The notes: generated by a model not told the origin, from the sequence alone. Positions 1 to 11,550 are shown, counted from the first letter of the stretch. The stretch is DNA of 64,000 bases from Arion vulgaris (GCA_020796225.1 CM036759.1:23172313-23236312), one strand, 5' to 3'. Numbers and translations are program-made.

Positions 1-99
1 TAATTTGTTTATGTTATCGTGTTAGTCCCTTTTCGTGGAACCTGGTTCGGCTGCACCAATTGCAGCTTTATGCCATCCGACAAACGAAAATGTAAGTCT

Positions 100-612
100 T
101 TGATATCTTGCACACAGTGTGGAAGTCCACTGCCATCTCCACGAAAACAAAGCTCAAGATATTCACCTAAATGTGAAATCTGTGTTGTTGTATGGCTCAG
201 AAACGTGGAGAGTCACCAAGTTAAATACAAATAAAATTCAGACCTTTGTCAACAGATGTCTTTGGGGATTCTCAGACTGAGATGGTATGATAGAGTTGCA
301 AACACAGACCTGTGGATAAGAACTGGACAGGAACTCATGATGACTCAGGTCAAGAGGAGAAAATGGTGATGCGCTGGGCATACCCTACTAAAGACACAGT
401 CGAGTGTCCCTAGACAAGCACTTGAGTGGAACCAGCATGAAAATGAAATAGAGGACGTCCTAAACAGAACTGGAGACGAAGTCTTCTTGATGAACTGAAG
501 AGTGCTGAACTATCCTGGGAGACCATAAAGAGAACAGCCAGAGACCGAAAAGAGTGTCGAGCAACTGTTGAGGCCTTATGCTCCACGAGGAGTGGAGAGG
601 AATAAGTAAGTG
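100..612 (+). pseudogene. LINE reverse transcriptase, C-terminal fragment with (TAAG)n tail
   Basis: Translation in shifting frames gives the hallmark C-terminal region of a large animal LINE group: LLYGSETWRVTK, FVNRCLWGILRLRWYDRV, a degraded G-H-T-L box, then TARDRKECRATVEALCS. The sequence ends in the tetranucleotide tail AATAAGTAAGTG. It is truncated at the 5' side and has several frameshifts and stops. On the same line this family recurs at 15917-16566, 32323-33055 and 46193-47885. Confidence 0.8.
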
Positions 613-1009
613 AACGAAAATGTGTGTGGTACGCCCTTCGTTTGATGCTCCAAGCACTTACTTATTTTGCTTAACGACTAACTCAACCCTGACCGTGGCC
701 CTGACTACTATCTTTTGTGATATTCCCAGTGTGGTTAATCCTTGCCAAAACCTGCCAAATGCTGCGGAATTCGTGTCCATCACAGATATCTCAGGAACGA
801 TATTCGTTCTCAAAGCGGACAAACATCTTCGAGCACCAGATCCTAACGTAGCTCGTCGGTCCATCTAAGTACTTTCCTGCTGTTGACTCTGTCAGTGTGA
901 CGGATTTCGACAGTCCTACCAAGATTAACCATTTCCGTACTCTTAATGGGAAAGCATCTGGAAAAACAAATGATTAAATCCTCAAATAAAACTGAAAATA
1001 TATAGAAAG
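613..1009. other. No supported feature
   Basis: Short open frames on both strands (82 and 68 residues) overlap each other and match nothing I know. No repeat structure is visible. Confidence 0.5.
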
Positions 1010-1215
1010 TTTCATGAGAATGTTAGCAAACATTACTGAGTGCTGGAAAATGGCCTATAACATTATATACATTCCAAAACAAATATTTAAGAATAATATT
1101 GAAAAAATTCTGGCCAAAAACGATAGCAAATAAAGAGATTTTAAAACGAACAAACTGCGCCATCAGCCACTAGCCAACCCTAGCCATTATATTCCTCAGG
1201 TTCACGTCCCAATTG
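1010..1215 (+). pseudogene. Weak LINE C-terminal fragment
   Basis: A frame around 1070-1150 reads FWPKTIANKEILKRTNC, which fits the RRIL-FWP-ISN-LW-RT segment that follows the LYGSE-W motif in this LINE group. It is short and decayed. Confidence 0.45.
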
Positions 1216-1324
1216 TCCTACACCGCCTTAAAAAGCGATACTACAGGAAGTAACGACAGTTTTTTTTCGTTTTTTTAATTGAATGTCGAAGATTGAGGTG
1301 GATAGTCTTATGTGGCAAACGGGA

Positions 1325-1382
1325 TAAGAAGAGACGATAGACAGACGGACGGACCGACGGACAGATAGACAGACGGACAACG
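1325..1382. repeat. (GACAGACG)n-like microsatellite
   Basis: Runs of GACAGACGGACGGACCGAC and variants, imperfect; a related GACAGACA tract lies at 10128-10250. Confidence 0.8.
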
Positions 1383-1440
1383 GGTTCAGAAACATCACAA
1401 CCATATGTAAAGAAAAGCCGCGGGGGAAGATAAACATTCT

Positions 1441-2114
1441 AGTTTACACAATAATGGCACAAGCAGGGCGCGTTTACTTTATGTAACAGAAGTCAATAAA
1501 TGATTCGATTATTTCCCCTTATTATTACATCACCCGTACATTTTACGGTAAGACTATTCAATTATGCATTCTTGATGAGGTTCATGCTTTATCCTGGCTG
1601 GTATATCTTTCTTTTCAGTAATATTATATTTAATATAACTGACAGAATGCGTCATTGTTGATAAACATGTGACTCATAAAAAAATACAAAACTGCGGAAA
1701 AAGAATATTCCACAGTAATGAATGACCTCCATGCTGAAAACCAGGTCTACTTTCGCTGGAAATAGCAGATGTCTGCCCTTGACCTGACAAACTTGGCAGC
1801 TATTACCCCGCGATCTGTGCGATTGTTAATATATTGAGACCAAGAGAGAAAAAACTCGGGACGATTGTACCGGGTGCAGTGATCTCAAAATCATGACCTG
1901 AGGGGCTAAATGTGAAACCATGAGCGTTGCCCTGCAGCTCACGTAGACATTCAAACAAAAAAATAAAGTAAAAGACGAGCGTATTGTGTAAAGCATTGCT
2001 GTCCAACTTTTTAAAAATATATTAAAAATTTTTGTCGCATCTGACTGATGGTTGTGGAGGCGCGGGTGTCATGTAGCGTATGCAATACTACTATTACTAC
2101 TAATAACAATAGTA
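1441..2114. other. No supported feature
   Basis: AT-rich DNA with no convincing frame or repeat. Confidence 0.5.
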
Positions 2115-2490
2115 TTAATCATCATCAGGTGATGTGCCGGCTGGCGTAGGCGATCGTGGATCTCCCCAAACCTCTGTCTGGTATTTGCTATCATATCAGA
2201 TGTTGGCGTTCTTACGTGCCATTTAGTCAGACTATTCAAAATTTTCTCTTTTGTCTTCCTGTCTCATCTCCCTCGATTTTACCAGTTGTTACAATGTGTT
2301 CTAAACCTCCTTTTCTCATCACACGGCCGAAAAATGATGAATGTCTCTTTCTTATATTGATGAGAATCTTTCTCTGTGATTTGACCTGATTCAACACCTC
2401 CATATTAGTCATTTTAGCAGTCCATGGGAATCTCATCCTTCTTCTGTAAAACCACATTTCTGCGACCCTCATAGATGATTTTTCCACCTG
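2115..2490 (-). pseudogene. RTE-like LINE 3' end
   Basis: The minus strand reads MWFYRRRMRFPWTAKM, EVLNQVKSQRKILINIRKRH, FFGRVMRKGGLEHIVTTGKI, then a GRQ box. The 3' end, CGCCAGCCGGCACATCACCTGATGATGAT on the minus strand, is the usual GAT-repeat terminus. Sister copies are at 14600-14975 (+), 32243-32322 with 33056-33300 (-), and 28330-28500 (+). Confidence 0.8.
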
Positions 2491-2839
2491 TTTGCCAGAA
2501 TGGTAACAATGGAATTAATAGTATTAATAGTAATATTAATATAGTTCAGATACCGACGCATTCTCCAGTGAAAAGCAAATGGTTGGGTTAGGCGGCAGTA
2601 GAAGGATTAAACAAATAAAAGATGATTACAAAAGTGTGAAGATTGTGTTCGTGTGTGTAAGCAAACTGATGAAAAAACCTGAAAAATTGTGTTTAACAAA
2701 AATAAAGCCTCAAACAGGCGGATGAAAAATTGGGCGCCATAAACTATGACATGGGCGGCACGGCGCCCGTTGGCACCGTTTTCGCTTATAGAATTGTGCA
2801 AAAAAAGAGGTGTAGACTCATTTCGCGCACACGACCTTT

Positions 2840-3066
2840 TACAAGTGGCCCGCCTGCCCAGCGTGTTCGTAGCGCGTTGGACGACGGCGTGACAAGCCCT
2901 CTGTGAGTGCGGGTTCAATTCCGTGGGGCTGGCAGAAAAAGCTACATGTTCTCCAGATTTACGGTGTTCGTGGCACCGAACCGAAGGGTTATGATGTCCA
3001 TGGCACCGATTCGAAGAGCGGAAAGCTCAAGTGCTTCTGGATCGGGGGAAAAAATAGAAGAAATGG
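2840..3066 (+). mobile_element. tRNA-derived SINE (GTAGCGCGTTGG family)
   Basis: A tRNA-like head has an A-box region (GTAGCGCGTTGGACGACGG) and a B-box (GGGTTCAATTCC), followed by a body with GGCACCGAACCGAAGGG and a purine-rich end. The reverse-orientation copy is at 20040-20215. Confidence 0.75.
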
Positions 3067-3172
3067 CAACTTAGCACTTTATATCCTTCAGTCTGCAAAG
3101 TATACTGCACATCTTCATTTCAAATGATAAACATAAGTACACATGTCAACAGTTCCAATATATAGCATTGAC

Positions 3173-3338
3173 CAGTGGCGGCTCGTGCTCATTTTTGTTG
3201 GTAGGGCTAGACAAAAATTTTCGGAAAAATCATGGTTTTGGGTTAGGTCATATTTTAATTTATAAAGTATTAATACACGTTACACTTTATTTTTGGTGGG
3301 GTCCGGCCCCAGTGGCTCTTAATGACGAGCCGCCACTG
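3173..3338 (-). mobile_element. 166-bp MITE with CAGTGGCGGCTCGT inverted ends and 8-bp target duplication
   Basis: Termini CAGTGGCGGCTCGT and ACGAGCCGCCACTG are perfect inverted repeats. The flanks GCATTGAC (3165-3172 and 3339-3346) are identical. The right subterminal sequence (GGGGCCGGACCCCACC in reverse complement) matches the left end of the 2.6-kb element at 24658, and the left matches its right end, so this is an internal-deletion derivative in reverse orientation. Confidence 0.92.
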
Positions 3339-3384
3339 GCATTGACTGACCTGCCTAGCTTGACTATAATATAAGTACAGTCTA

Positions 3385-3450
3385 TAATCTGCGATAGCGT
3401 AGTGGTTAGTGCACTAACTTTCTAAACGGTTTGGGTTCAATTCCACAGTT
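3385..3450 (+). mobile_element. tRNA-like SINE head fragment
   Basis: GATAGCGTAGTGGTTAGTGCAC resembles a tRNA A-box region and GGGTTCAATTCC a B-box. No cloverleaf I can complete, so it is called a SINE piece and not a tRNA gene. Confidence 0.5.
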
Positions 3451-3569
3451 GGAATGAATTTATTTGTTCCGAACGTAACTTTTCTCAGGTCGATCACGCC
3501 TCAGTTGGATACCTGAACAGTACTGGCAAGTAAAGACGTCCATTGTGATGTTTACCTGATCGCCTATCG

Positions 3570-3597
3570 CTTCCTCTCTTCTCTCTCTCCTCTCTCC

Positions 3598-3649
<52 letters not shown>

Positions 3650-3660
3650 ATTCTCTTTTT
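3570..3660. repeat. (CT)n microsatellite
   Basis: About 90 bases of CT/CCT repeats with few interruptions. The complementary Arg/Glu-rich frame is an artefact. Confidence 0.95.
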
Positions 3661-3664
3661 AAAG

Positions 3665-3750
3665 GATTGACTTAATTGCACCAGGTTTGTACTACATACG
3701 GCTCGATCCCCGTCTGCAGAAATGACCCGCCACTTGCCGAGAGAATAGTA
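3665..3750 (-). mobile_element. SINE fragment (GACTTCATTGCACCAGG family)
   Basis: TTGACTTAATTGCACCAGG and CACTTGCCGAGAG match the repeat at 53725-53800; only the distal part is kept. Confidence 0.5.
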
Positions 3751-3759
3751 TAATCAAAC

Positions 3760-4640
3760 ACAGAATCCAAATATGACACGTTATGATTGATACCCCTCTG
3801 AAGACACGCTGCAGTACATAAACAATCAGTAATCTTATCTTGTGGCCCTCAAGAATATTTCCGTTTGAGACCCTCTATTCTAGAACAATTATTCTTTGAG
3901 AATGAATAACTGACGGGGTTGAGTCGATGGAAAAGGTTTTGATTAATAAAACGGGATAATTCATCCATTTGACACGGAGACAAATGTAAAATTGAAGAAA
4001 ATATTACGTAATGTTTGAGAGTTACACATACGTTTTTAATCTAAGTAAATGAATCACAATGATAGTTATTCAGAGAAGAAATACCAAATAAGGGAATCAA
4101 TTTACTTTTATATCCCAGATGTTTTAACTATCACTTGCTTTTATAACAATATATTGTCATCGTAACCTATATTTCAATAACGTTTCTTTTTCTTCTTTTA
4201 TAAGTATTTATATGTCACACATTGTTTTATCCCGTCGTCAACATTCTATCACGATCGATCGTTCTAAAAAGGCTCGTTGGTTAATTCAGAGCCAACTATC
4301 AACTTCGGACTCAGGTAAGAATTATGGGAAATCAGACCCCAACTACGCCACGTGACCTCGCATTGCAGTATAGGTGTATATAGACGAATTCATTTTAAAA
4401 TCAACACAAAATGCTAACTCAAAGTTATATTATGCAACAAGTTAAGTTTAACAATAAGGAATATCAATATTATGAATATTTTTCACCAATAAATAACCAT
4501 AGACTCACAGAATTGATTAAAATTGCAAAAAGCTTGCAGTGTTCTATCAAAAATCTATATTTTCCGGCCCCCTTTTCTAATTTAAGTCAGGGAACCCCTA
4601 GTCAGTTGTATGGCCTAGTTATCTAGAGGTGGCTGTGGTT
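3760..4640. other. No supported feature
   Basis: AT-rich, non-repetitive. A 71-residue frame at 4411-4626 begins with ATG but has no family resemblance. Confidence 0.5.
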
Positions 4641-4644
4641 AACT

Positions 4645-4750
4645 TTACTTCTACTACTGCCAACGCCACCGCCACCACCATCGCCACTACCGCCACCACC
4701 GCCACCATCACCTCCACCACCGCCACTACTACTGCTCCTGCTCCTGTTTC
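4645..4750. repeat. (CCACCG/CCACTA)n trinucleotide-type microsatellite
   Basis: Imperfect CCACCGCCA/CTACTGCC repeats; the Thr/Ala-rich frame across it is low complexity. Confidence 0.85.
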
Positions 4751-5582
4751 TGCTACTAATCAACCAATAGCTTGTCTAATCAGAACTTTGCCAGTCTACA
4801 AGTCCTTCGGAATTTCTCAGAGTTGCATCGGACACTGACTTTTGCTGAAGACATCCTATTATGTAGGATTGATAAGGCCGGCCACGCAAAAGATGAACCT
4901 CAGAGATAACAGAGGCGACGAAAGACAATATCTACGAAGCGCATACAAGGGCCTGTTTTAGAAATCTCTTCTTGACTTGACGCGTGAGGCAAACAGGATT
5001 GGAGAAAGAAGAAGAAAAAGAAGAAAGATAATGACACAGACGAAATGAAGCTATGACATCTACACTTTTGTCCTAAATCATCTGTTTTTCAACACATTTT
5101 ATGATCTAGTTTGCCTTTCCTTTTCAATCCATAATCACTTAGCCAGATTGCAGTTGTACAGTCTGTTACCAGGGCCACCGCTTGGAGGTAGAATATTCAT
5201 ATAAGACATTCATGGGACATCGCTTGACATCTCGTGGTGGTACACGAAGTCTCGTTCGCAATTCATTCATGAGAAGGCATGTACGTCATATATAGTGCTC
5301 TTTGATCAATATCATAATCAAGGGTTATCTACCCTGTGTCAAATTTGATGGACATGATATTAATAGTCGTGACAGGCCGCGTTATCTTTGGATGACCTTT
5401 GATCGCAGCCTTTCTAACACAAAATCACGTTGAGCAAACGATACAACATTACAAGCGAGATTTTGCTTCTTTTAAATATGTGTTAGTTGCACAACTCGAG
5501 CAATGACTGCTTCTCTGCCTGCCTCATCAAATGATTCGATCTTTCGTGGATTATGGAATATTCATTTTGACGGCTTTACGGT
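4751..5582. other. No supported gene; possible LINE tail near 4880-5030
   Basis: GGATTGGAGAAAGAAGAAGAAAAAG at about 4990-5020 resembles the GAA-rich 3' tails of the LINEs here, but the upstream protein signal is too weak to call. Confidence 0.3.
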
Positions 5583-6707
5583 ACATATAGCTCTCGATTA
5601 CATTATAAATAACATTGTGAGCGTCTGAAACATGTACAAGATGAAGGCATGCATATAGCTCTCGATTACATTATAGATAACATTGTGAGCGTCTGAAACA
5701 TGTACAAGATGAAGGCATACATATAGCTCTCGATTACATTATAAATAACATTGTGAGCGTCTGAAACATGTACAAGATGAAGGCATGCATATAGCTCTCG
5801 ATTACATTATAGATAACATTGTGAGCGTCTGAAACATGTACAAGATGAAGGCATACATATAGCTCTCGATTACATTATAAATAACATTGTGAGCGCCTGA
5901 AACATGTACAAGATGAAGGCATACATACAGCTCTCGATTACATTATAGATAACATTGTGAGCGCCTGAAACATGTACAAGATGAAGGCATACATATAGCT
6001 CTCGATTACATTATAAATAACATTGTGAGCGTCTGAAACATGTACAAGATGAAGGCATACATATAGCTCTCGATTACATTATAAATAACATTGTGAGCGC
6101 CTGAAACATGTACAAGATGAAGGCATGCATACAGCTCTCGATTACATTATAAATAACATTGTGAGCGTCTGAAACATGTACAAGATGAAGGCATGCATAT
6201 AGCTCTCGATTACATTATAAATAACATTGTGAGCGCCTGAAACATGTACAAGATGAAGGCATACATATAGCTCTCGATCACATTATAAATAACTTAGTGA
6301 GCGCCTGAAACATGTACAAGATGAAGGCATGCATACAGCTCTCGATTACATTATAAATAACATTGTGAGCGCCTGAAACATGTACAAGATGAAGGCATAC
6401 ATATAGCTCTCGATCACATTATAAATAACATTGTGAGCGCCTGAAACATGTACAAGATGAAGGCATGCATACAGCTCTCGATTACATTATAGATAACATT
6501 GTGAGCGTCTGAAACATGTACAAGATGAAGGCATACATATAGCTCTCGATTACATTATAAATAACATTGTGAGCGTCTGAAACATGTACAAGATGAAGGC
6601 ATGCATATAGTTTCTCGATTACGTTATAAATAACATTGTGAGCGCCTGAAACATGTACAATATGAAGGCATGCATATAGCTCTCGATTATGTTATAAATA
6701 ACGTTGC
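5583..6707. repeat. 68-bp minisatellite, about 16.5 copies
   Basis: The unit carries ATAGCTCTCGATTACATTAT, then AACATTGTGAGCG and ACATGTACAAGATGAAGGCAT. Variants are shared by distant copies (ATAAAT or ATAGAT; GTCTG or GCCTG; GCATGC or GCATAC), suggesting multi-unit duplications. One unit has a 1-base insertion near 6611. Confidence 0.97.
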
Positions 6708-6760
6708 TGGGGGTTTCTGTGACGTGGAGTTACGGTGCTTGCCCCTTTCTCCAAAGTACT

Positions 6761-7030
6761 CTTCTTCTTCAAACGCTCCATATCGACTACTTATTAAAAA
6801 CTCTGTATGAATTGTATGTGATCGGAGCCTAAGAGCGATTGTACGTTGTATCAGTTATGCGCCTACAAGTAGGTCAGCACATCCGATTTCTGTGATGCTT
6901 TTATTTACTAGGGTAGCTTTCCTAGTTCCTACATCCGTCACCTCTTACGACATGCTTTGTAGGTCGCAGTGGTACTATTATTTGCTTCTCTTGCGGGCCC
7001 CGGCACCACACGGGCGCACAAGTACTCGAT
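6761..7030 (-). mobile_element. SINE copy (GGTGCCGGGGCCC head, GAA tail)
   Basis: Read on the minus strand: head with CGCCCGTGTGGTGCCGGGGC, CGACCTACAAAGCATGTCGT, ATCGGATGTGCTGACCTACT, GCGCATAACTG, CAATCGCTCTTAGGCTC, and a (GAA)n end. Other copies are at 9102-9335, 29575-29830 and 57047-57302; a related subfamily sits at 29185, 38552 and 59787. Confidence 0.8.
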
Positions 7031-7155
7031 CTGTTTCCCGGGTGTAGCGATCGAGCTATCTGTCTCAACATAAATGAGATTGAGTTCCTAGTCATATCTC
7101 GAATATGGACGATAAAAATTAAGTCAAATCTTATTGACCACTTTAAAAAAAACCT
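7031..7155 (+). mobile_element. SINE fragment related to 15360-15550
   Basis: GAGATTGAGTTCCTAGTC and ATATGGACGATAAAA match the middle of the repeat at 15440-15510 (TAGTCCTATCGGAGATGGACGATAA). Confidence 0.4.
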
Positions 7156-7367
7156 TGACAATTAAAAAGCGGTAAGAGTAGGCTCAACCAGAGCCAACTA
7201 TAAACTACTATAGCCTGGCTGTGGCTCAACACTTCAACTGTCCAGTTCAAATTCATTATCCTGGAATTAACCCTGGGGAAAAATTGTCCAGGTAAAACTC
7301 ATAGAAAGTTTTTTTTTCAATTCTTGCAAATAATCACCTTTTTTTTTTATTTCGTTTGTTGTGAGTT

Positions 7368-7730
7368 CAGGCGTAGTTTGTGCGTCTAATATGTCACCTT
7401 TGACTTATATTTGCGTGAGGGATTGTTTTCATTATCATCAGTGTCACTCATCATTCAGACGTAGTTTGTGCACCTAATACGTCACCTTTGACTTATATTT
7501 GCGTGAGGGATTGTTTTCATTATCATCAGTGTCACTCATCATTCAGACGTAGTTTGTGCACCTAATATGTCACCCTCTGACTTATATTTGCGTGAGGGAT
7601 TGTTTTCATTATCATCAGTGTCACTCGTTATTCAGGCGAAGTTTGTGCACCTAATATGTCACCCTCTGACTTATATTTGCGTGAGGGATTGTTTTCATTA
7701 TCATCAGTGTCACTCGTTATTCAGGCGAGC
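7368..7730. repeat. 88/89-bp minisatellite, 4 copies
   Basis: The unit contains GTAGTTTGTGCACCTAATA, GACTTATATTTGCGTGAGGG and CATTATCATCAGTGTCACTC. The last two units carry CCCTCTG in place of CCTTTG, giving 89 bp. Confidence 0.95.
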
Positions 7731-7859
7731 ATTACTCCGACTTCTAAGGTACTTGTAATTTAGATCTTTAAATAGAGGATCATGGAAAATATTTCCATTG
7801 TTGCCCTTCTGTCGTCTTACTACTAATTATTTCCAAATTCATTCCACAATCTTTCAATT

Positions 7860-8120
7860 CTCTTTCTACAGTTCTTTAAATGTTTTCTTTAGATATCCAG
7901 GTCTTCTCTTCCCCTCCACTGTCTATCTAAGAGCTGATCTACCCACTGATATTACTGGCATACGACGTACATGCTCAATTTATTTCCATCTTCGTCTTTT
8001 ATTGATGATCATCTGCAATGACGTCCTCTTACTCATCATATGTCACAAAAATAATGACTGTCTCTTTCTTATATTGATAGTAAGTTTTCTCTGTGTCACT
8101 CGAGAGCTAAACGTTAATAT
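7860..8120 (-). pseudogene. Weak RTE-like LINE fragment
   Basis: GACTGTCTCTTTCTTATATT at 8055-8075 and the bases around it match the minus-strand RTE copy at 2330-2390. The reading frame is lost. Confidence 0.4.
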
Positions 8121-8767
8121 AGTGTCATGCACATGCTGATGTTGGTGATAGTTGGTAAGCAGTCGGATTTGCATAAATAGAACCGATTATCGAAGAGTTA
8201 AAAAAAAAGACCGCTAAATAAACATGTTGAATATTTGGGCTAATGATTGAAAAACAAGAAATTTGACTGATTGTTTGAATTATTGCCTCTAGCAGCTAAA
8301 AACTGTCCTCTTAATATCTCAAAGGCTGCGATTGCTTGACCATTTAAAGAAAGTGTTATTAGGATGCTCAGGTACTGCCTGTTTATTGAAGTTACTGCTA
8401 ATTTTGAATCTACATAACGTTTACAGTAAGATTGAAATCACGCGTTGTTCGAGTATGATTCGTTGCAGAAGAAGTAGAATGAGCAGTCTACTTAATCAGC
8501 TTGAAATCACGAGCTTTCCAATTATGATACGTTGCAGAAGGAGCAGAATGATCAGTTTGTTAAATCAGCGATCATGAAATACTTTACTACGTCTGTTATG
8601 ATATACTGAGCACATATAAATCTTCCCGAAGTGCTACGGCGTCGGCTCAGTAATCAATAACCAACAAATAATAACGAATAATTATTTTAGAGATATATCG
8701 TGTTGAATAATATCTTTACTCTGAATTGCTTGACGGTGGCAGACGTACTTATCAAACCGTAGATATA

Positions 8768-8816
<49 letters not shown>

Positions 8817-9100
8817 CTCTCTGTCTAGCCTGTGACGACGTTGTCGCTTACTACTGCAACTAAGGAACGCTATTCATATCTGTTCTTGGCCATTCTCTGC
8901 ATTGTGTTCCAGCTATGATTTATTTATTTCAGTTCATGTTCTTATGTTCTGCTCTAGGTCATATTGGTTCTACCATGTTTGCGTATACCCTCTGATGTCC
9001 ATCTCAGTGCAGTTTTCGTGACAGAATGAGTTTTCATGCGTATCACAAGTCCGATCCTTGTCCATCGTCTCTTCTGGACGGTGCTGCTCGTATTCTCTTA
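8121..9100. other. No gene; (CT)n microsatellite at 8769-8810
   Basis: A clean (TC)n tract of about 40 bases, and a local near-duplication (GTTGCAGAAGAAGTAGAATGA and GTTGCAGAAGGAGCAGAATGA, about 65 bases apart at 8462-8550). Nothing else is visible. Confidence 0.6.
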
Positions 9101-9101
9101 T

Positions 9102-9335
9102 CGCCCGTGTAATGCCGGAGCCCACAAGGGAAGCAAGGAATAGTACCACTGCGACCTACAAAGCATGACGTAAGAGGCGACTGGGTAGAGGCCTAGGAGT
9201 GCTATCCTAGTAAATAAAAAGCTTCGCAGAAATCGGATGCGCTGGATTACTTGTAGGCGCATAACTGGCACAATCGCTCTTATCCTCAGATCACATACAG
9301 ATCACACATAATGATTAACAAGTAGTCGAGATGGT
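9102..9335 (+). mobile_element. SINE copy (GGTGCCGGGGCCC family)
   Basis: CGCCCGTGTAATGCCGGAGC, AGTACCACTGCGACCTACAA, CATGACGTAAGAGGCGAC, ATCGGATGCGCTGG and GCGCATAACTGGCACAATCG follow the family order described at 6761-7030. Confidence 0.8.
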
Positions 9336-9678
9336 ATTTGGCCAGATCAAACGTAAGATCTTTCGTAGACAGGTTGTATGGAAAGTAGAAAGTTATGACA
9401 TATCTTGTTCAGTCATTCTCCAGCATTCTGATCCATATAGTAAAGTTAATAGCGCAGCTGCTGGGGCCTATATTAATCTTGTTCCTGGTGGTGTAAAGTA
9501 GATATAACGTTAACAACTTAATACGCGCTCTCCTCAAGTCGTTACTTAGTAATAACTGACAACTAGCAGCGATTGCTAATAACGAATAGTTGTTGCAGAA
9601 GTAACGAATATTTATAGATATTACAAAGTCAACTATGTATCCGATTGAAAATTAGATACATTAGCAAATAAATGAACA
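9336..9678. other. No supported feature
   Basis: A hint of decayed LINE coding sequence at 9390-9490 is too weak to call. Confidence 0.4.
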
Positions 9679-10080
9679 ATGAGCAAAGCGCAATCGCAAA
9701 AAATAATTACATGTGAAATGTGGTGCCTGCGAAAAGTTACAACACGAGAAAACACAGTCACCAACATCAGCATTATAAAGAAAGTTGGCACAGAACCTTG
9801 CTTGAACTACATTGAGAAACAAAGAATGATGTGGTTTGACCACTTAGTAAGAATGCACAAAAACTCCGCAGTATACAGAGTCTTCTACAACAGAACATCA
9901 GGAAAGAAGGCGAGAGGCAGACCACGGAAAAGATGGTTAGATGGCATAGCAGAATCCTGTCAAAGAGCAAAAATAACAACCACCCATGCCACCAGAACAG
10001 CGCAAGACAAAAACAGAAAACCACGACACTAGGCAACAACCCGTTAGCAGTGTGACGACAAAAGAAGAAGAAGAAGAAGC
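9679..10080 (+). pseudogene. LINE C-terminal fragment with (GAA)n tail
   Basis: A single open frame of 117 residues covers the distal LINE protein: WFDHLVRMHKNSAVYRVFYN, then GKKARGRPRKRWLDGIAES and RTAQDKN, followed by a GAAGAAGAAGAAGAAGC tail. The GRPRKRW box is the common basic tail of these elements. It is 5'-truncated (no RT core). Confidence 0.8.
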
Positions 10081-10127
10081 AAACAAACAAGCTCACACAC
10101 ACACATACAAACATGCAATCAGACAGA

Positions 10128-10252
10128 TATATGGACAGACAGATAGAGAACGATAGACAGACAGGGGGACAGACAGACGGAGAAACGGAAGGACAGACAG
10201 AAATACAGACATACAGTCAGTCAGACAGACCGACAGATAGAAAGATAGAACA
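10128..10252. repeat. (GACAGACA)n microsatellite
   Basis: Imperfect GACAGACAGATAGA units over about 125 bases. Confidence 0.85.
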
Positions 10253-10469
10253 CATTCACGGCTTCCATTGTTACATAAGTAGATTAATATAATTCATTAT
10301 GTGCTTCTAGTATAAATACAGTTAACTGTTATGTGTGAACACTAAGTACAGATGTATGTTGGCAAGACTTCAATCAGAGCAAGTTCTGAGTGTATATCGA
10401 CATTACACACGCCTGCTAGCAAAAAAAACATATCAGCAAAGTGCGTAATAAGCTGAGATAAAGGTTATT

Positions 10470-10692
10470 TTGGGGTGTCTGTGGCCTAGGGGATAGTGAC
10501 TCGGTCTATTAAACCCAGTCTGAGTTCGGATCACGCTGCGGACAGTTTGGTTGCTTCGCGTGGATTTTTACAAAAGGACGATGGCACCACCCGTTCAGAA
10601 AGCACTGGCAAACTACTGGACGTAATTATGCCTAGAAAACTCACAAACAGCGTTAAAAAGCTGGGGTTGATTCGCAAAGTCATGTAAAGGAT
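10470..10692 (+). mobile_element. tRNA-derived SINE copy (GCGGTAGTGAGC family, diverged)
   Basis: Head TGTCTGTGGCCTAGGGGATA with a B-box-like GAGTTCGGATCAC, body CACTGGCAAACTACTGGACG, and the end GTAAAGGATACGC shared with copies at 12266, 48197 and 57537. Confidence 0.65.
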
Positions 10693-10745
10693 ACGCAATT
10701 AACTTTTAAAGGTTATTGGAAACACACTTAATAACGATATGCATC

Positions 10746-10747
<2 letters not shown>

Positions 10748-10789
<42 letters not shown>

Positions 10790-10798
10790 CTGATTGAT
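10748..10798. repeat. (GATT)n microsatellite, SINE tail or head
   Basis: Eleven to twelve GATT units directly before the repeat at 10797. Confidence 0.95.
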
Positions 10799-10918
10799 AG
10801 GACCATCATCATTACACTTCGGTGAGTAACCATGTGTGTTCCTATCTCTTTCTTACACAGGAAGATCTCAGCTGCAGTGCACGAACTCCGTAGCACCAGC
10901 GAGGGTCCCCGATGAGAT
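10797..10918 (+). mobile_element. SINE copy (GTGCACGAACTCCGTAGC family)
   Basis: GACCATCATCATTACACTTC, GTGAGTAACCATGTGTG, TCTTTCTTACACAGGAAGAT and GCACGAACTCCGTAGCACCA in this order. The same order occurs at 15736-15866 (reverse), 15874-16660 (interrupted), 28955-29075 and 62685-62806. Confidence 0.75.
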
Positions 10919-10959
10919 ACGCATGTTATTATACTAAGCAGTTGCTTCGGCTAAGACAT

Positions 10960-11224
10960 AATATCAGGTGTCAAGGCTACACTACAATACGGAAGTACTG
11001 GACAGTGACATCATTCCTAGTCTGTATACCTTTCTGAGCCAGGGCTGTCTAAGATGGCTGGGAGAGGTAATCTGCAAGGACGATGTAAGAATATCAAAAA
11101 ACTAACTCACATAGCCAACCCGCAACGGTACTAGACAGCGTGGGCGCCCACTACAACGCTTCATGGCCACTCTTGCAAGGGGGATCTAACATCATGTGTC
11201 ATGAAAATCGTGGACGTAACCATG
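10960..11224 (+). pseudogene. LINE C-terminal fragment
   Basis: Frames give DSDIIPSLYTFLSQGCLRWL (the RLRWLGHV box) and, one frame on, GTRQRGRPLQRFMATLARG. This is the usual end of one LINE family, with a frameshift near 11110. Confidence 0.6.
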
Positions 11225-11418
11225 AACAACAGTAAACGATTCTCTAGGCACCACTTATACGTTCAGTAGTTTGACATTGCTTTATTAACGGTGAGGTCTA
11301 TTTTTAACGATCGTTAAAAATCCAAAGAAACTCATTTGCTTCCAAACTTGCTCGCCGCGAAGTGTGAGCTAGGTACGCTTGGGTTGTGAACAAGCTCACT
11401 ACCGTTTAAGCTACAGAC
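11225..11418 (-). mobile_element. tRNA-derived SINE copy
   Basis: Reverse complement of the 12266-12500 repeat: A-box CTGTAGCTTAAACGGTAGTG, GCTTGTTCACAACCC, and the end ACTACTGAACGTATAAGTGG. It lies head to head with the plus copy at 12266. Confidence 0.8.
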
Positions 11419-11499
11419 GTTCACTCATGTGTCATAGACAAAGAAGACTGAGAAAGTTGTCTACAGACAAGCAAACATGGCTATCGATAGTGAGGAATG

Positions 11500-11550
11500 C
11501 CCCCTTTCTCTCCCCCAGCCCCCTCGCCCCCTCTTCCCCGCTCCCCAAGA
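11500..11550. repeat. Pyrimidine-rich C/T tract
   Basis: CCCCCTTTCTCTCCCCCAGC followed by CCCTCGCCCCCTCTTCCCCG. Confidence 0.7.

Noticed and set aside
2840..3066. Functional tRNA gene.
   Set aside because: A- and B-box-like segments are present, but I could not pair a full cloverleaf, and a second copy with the same tRNA-unrelated body at 20040 shows it is a SINE.
3460..3681. Arg/Glu-rich minus-strand frame.
   Set aside because: Translation of a (CT)n microsatellite.
4629..4838. Thr/Ala-rich 69-residue frame.
   Set aside because: Low-complexity translation of a CCACCG/CTACTG repeat.
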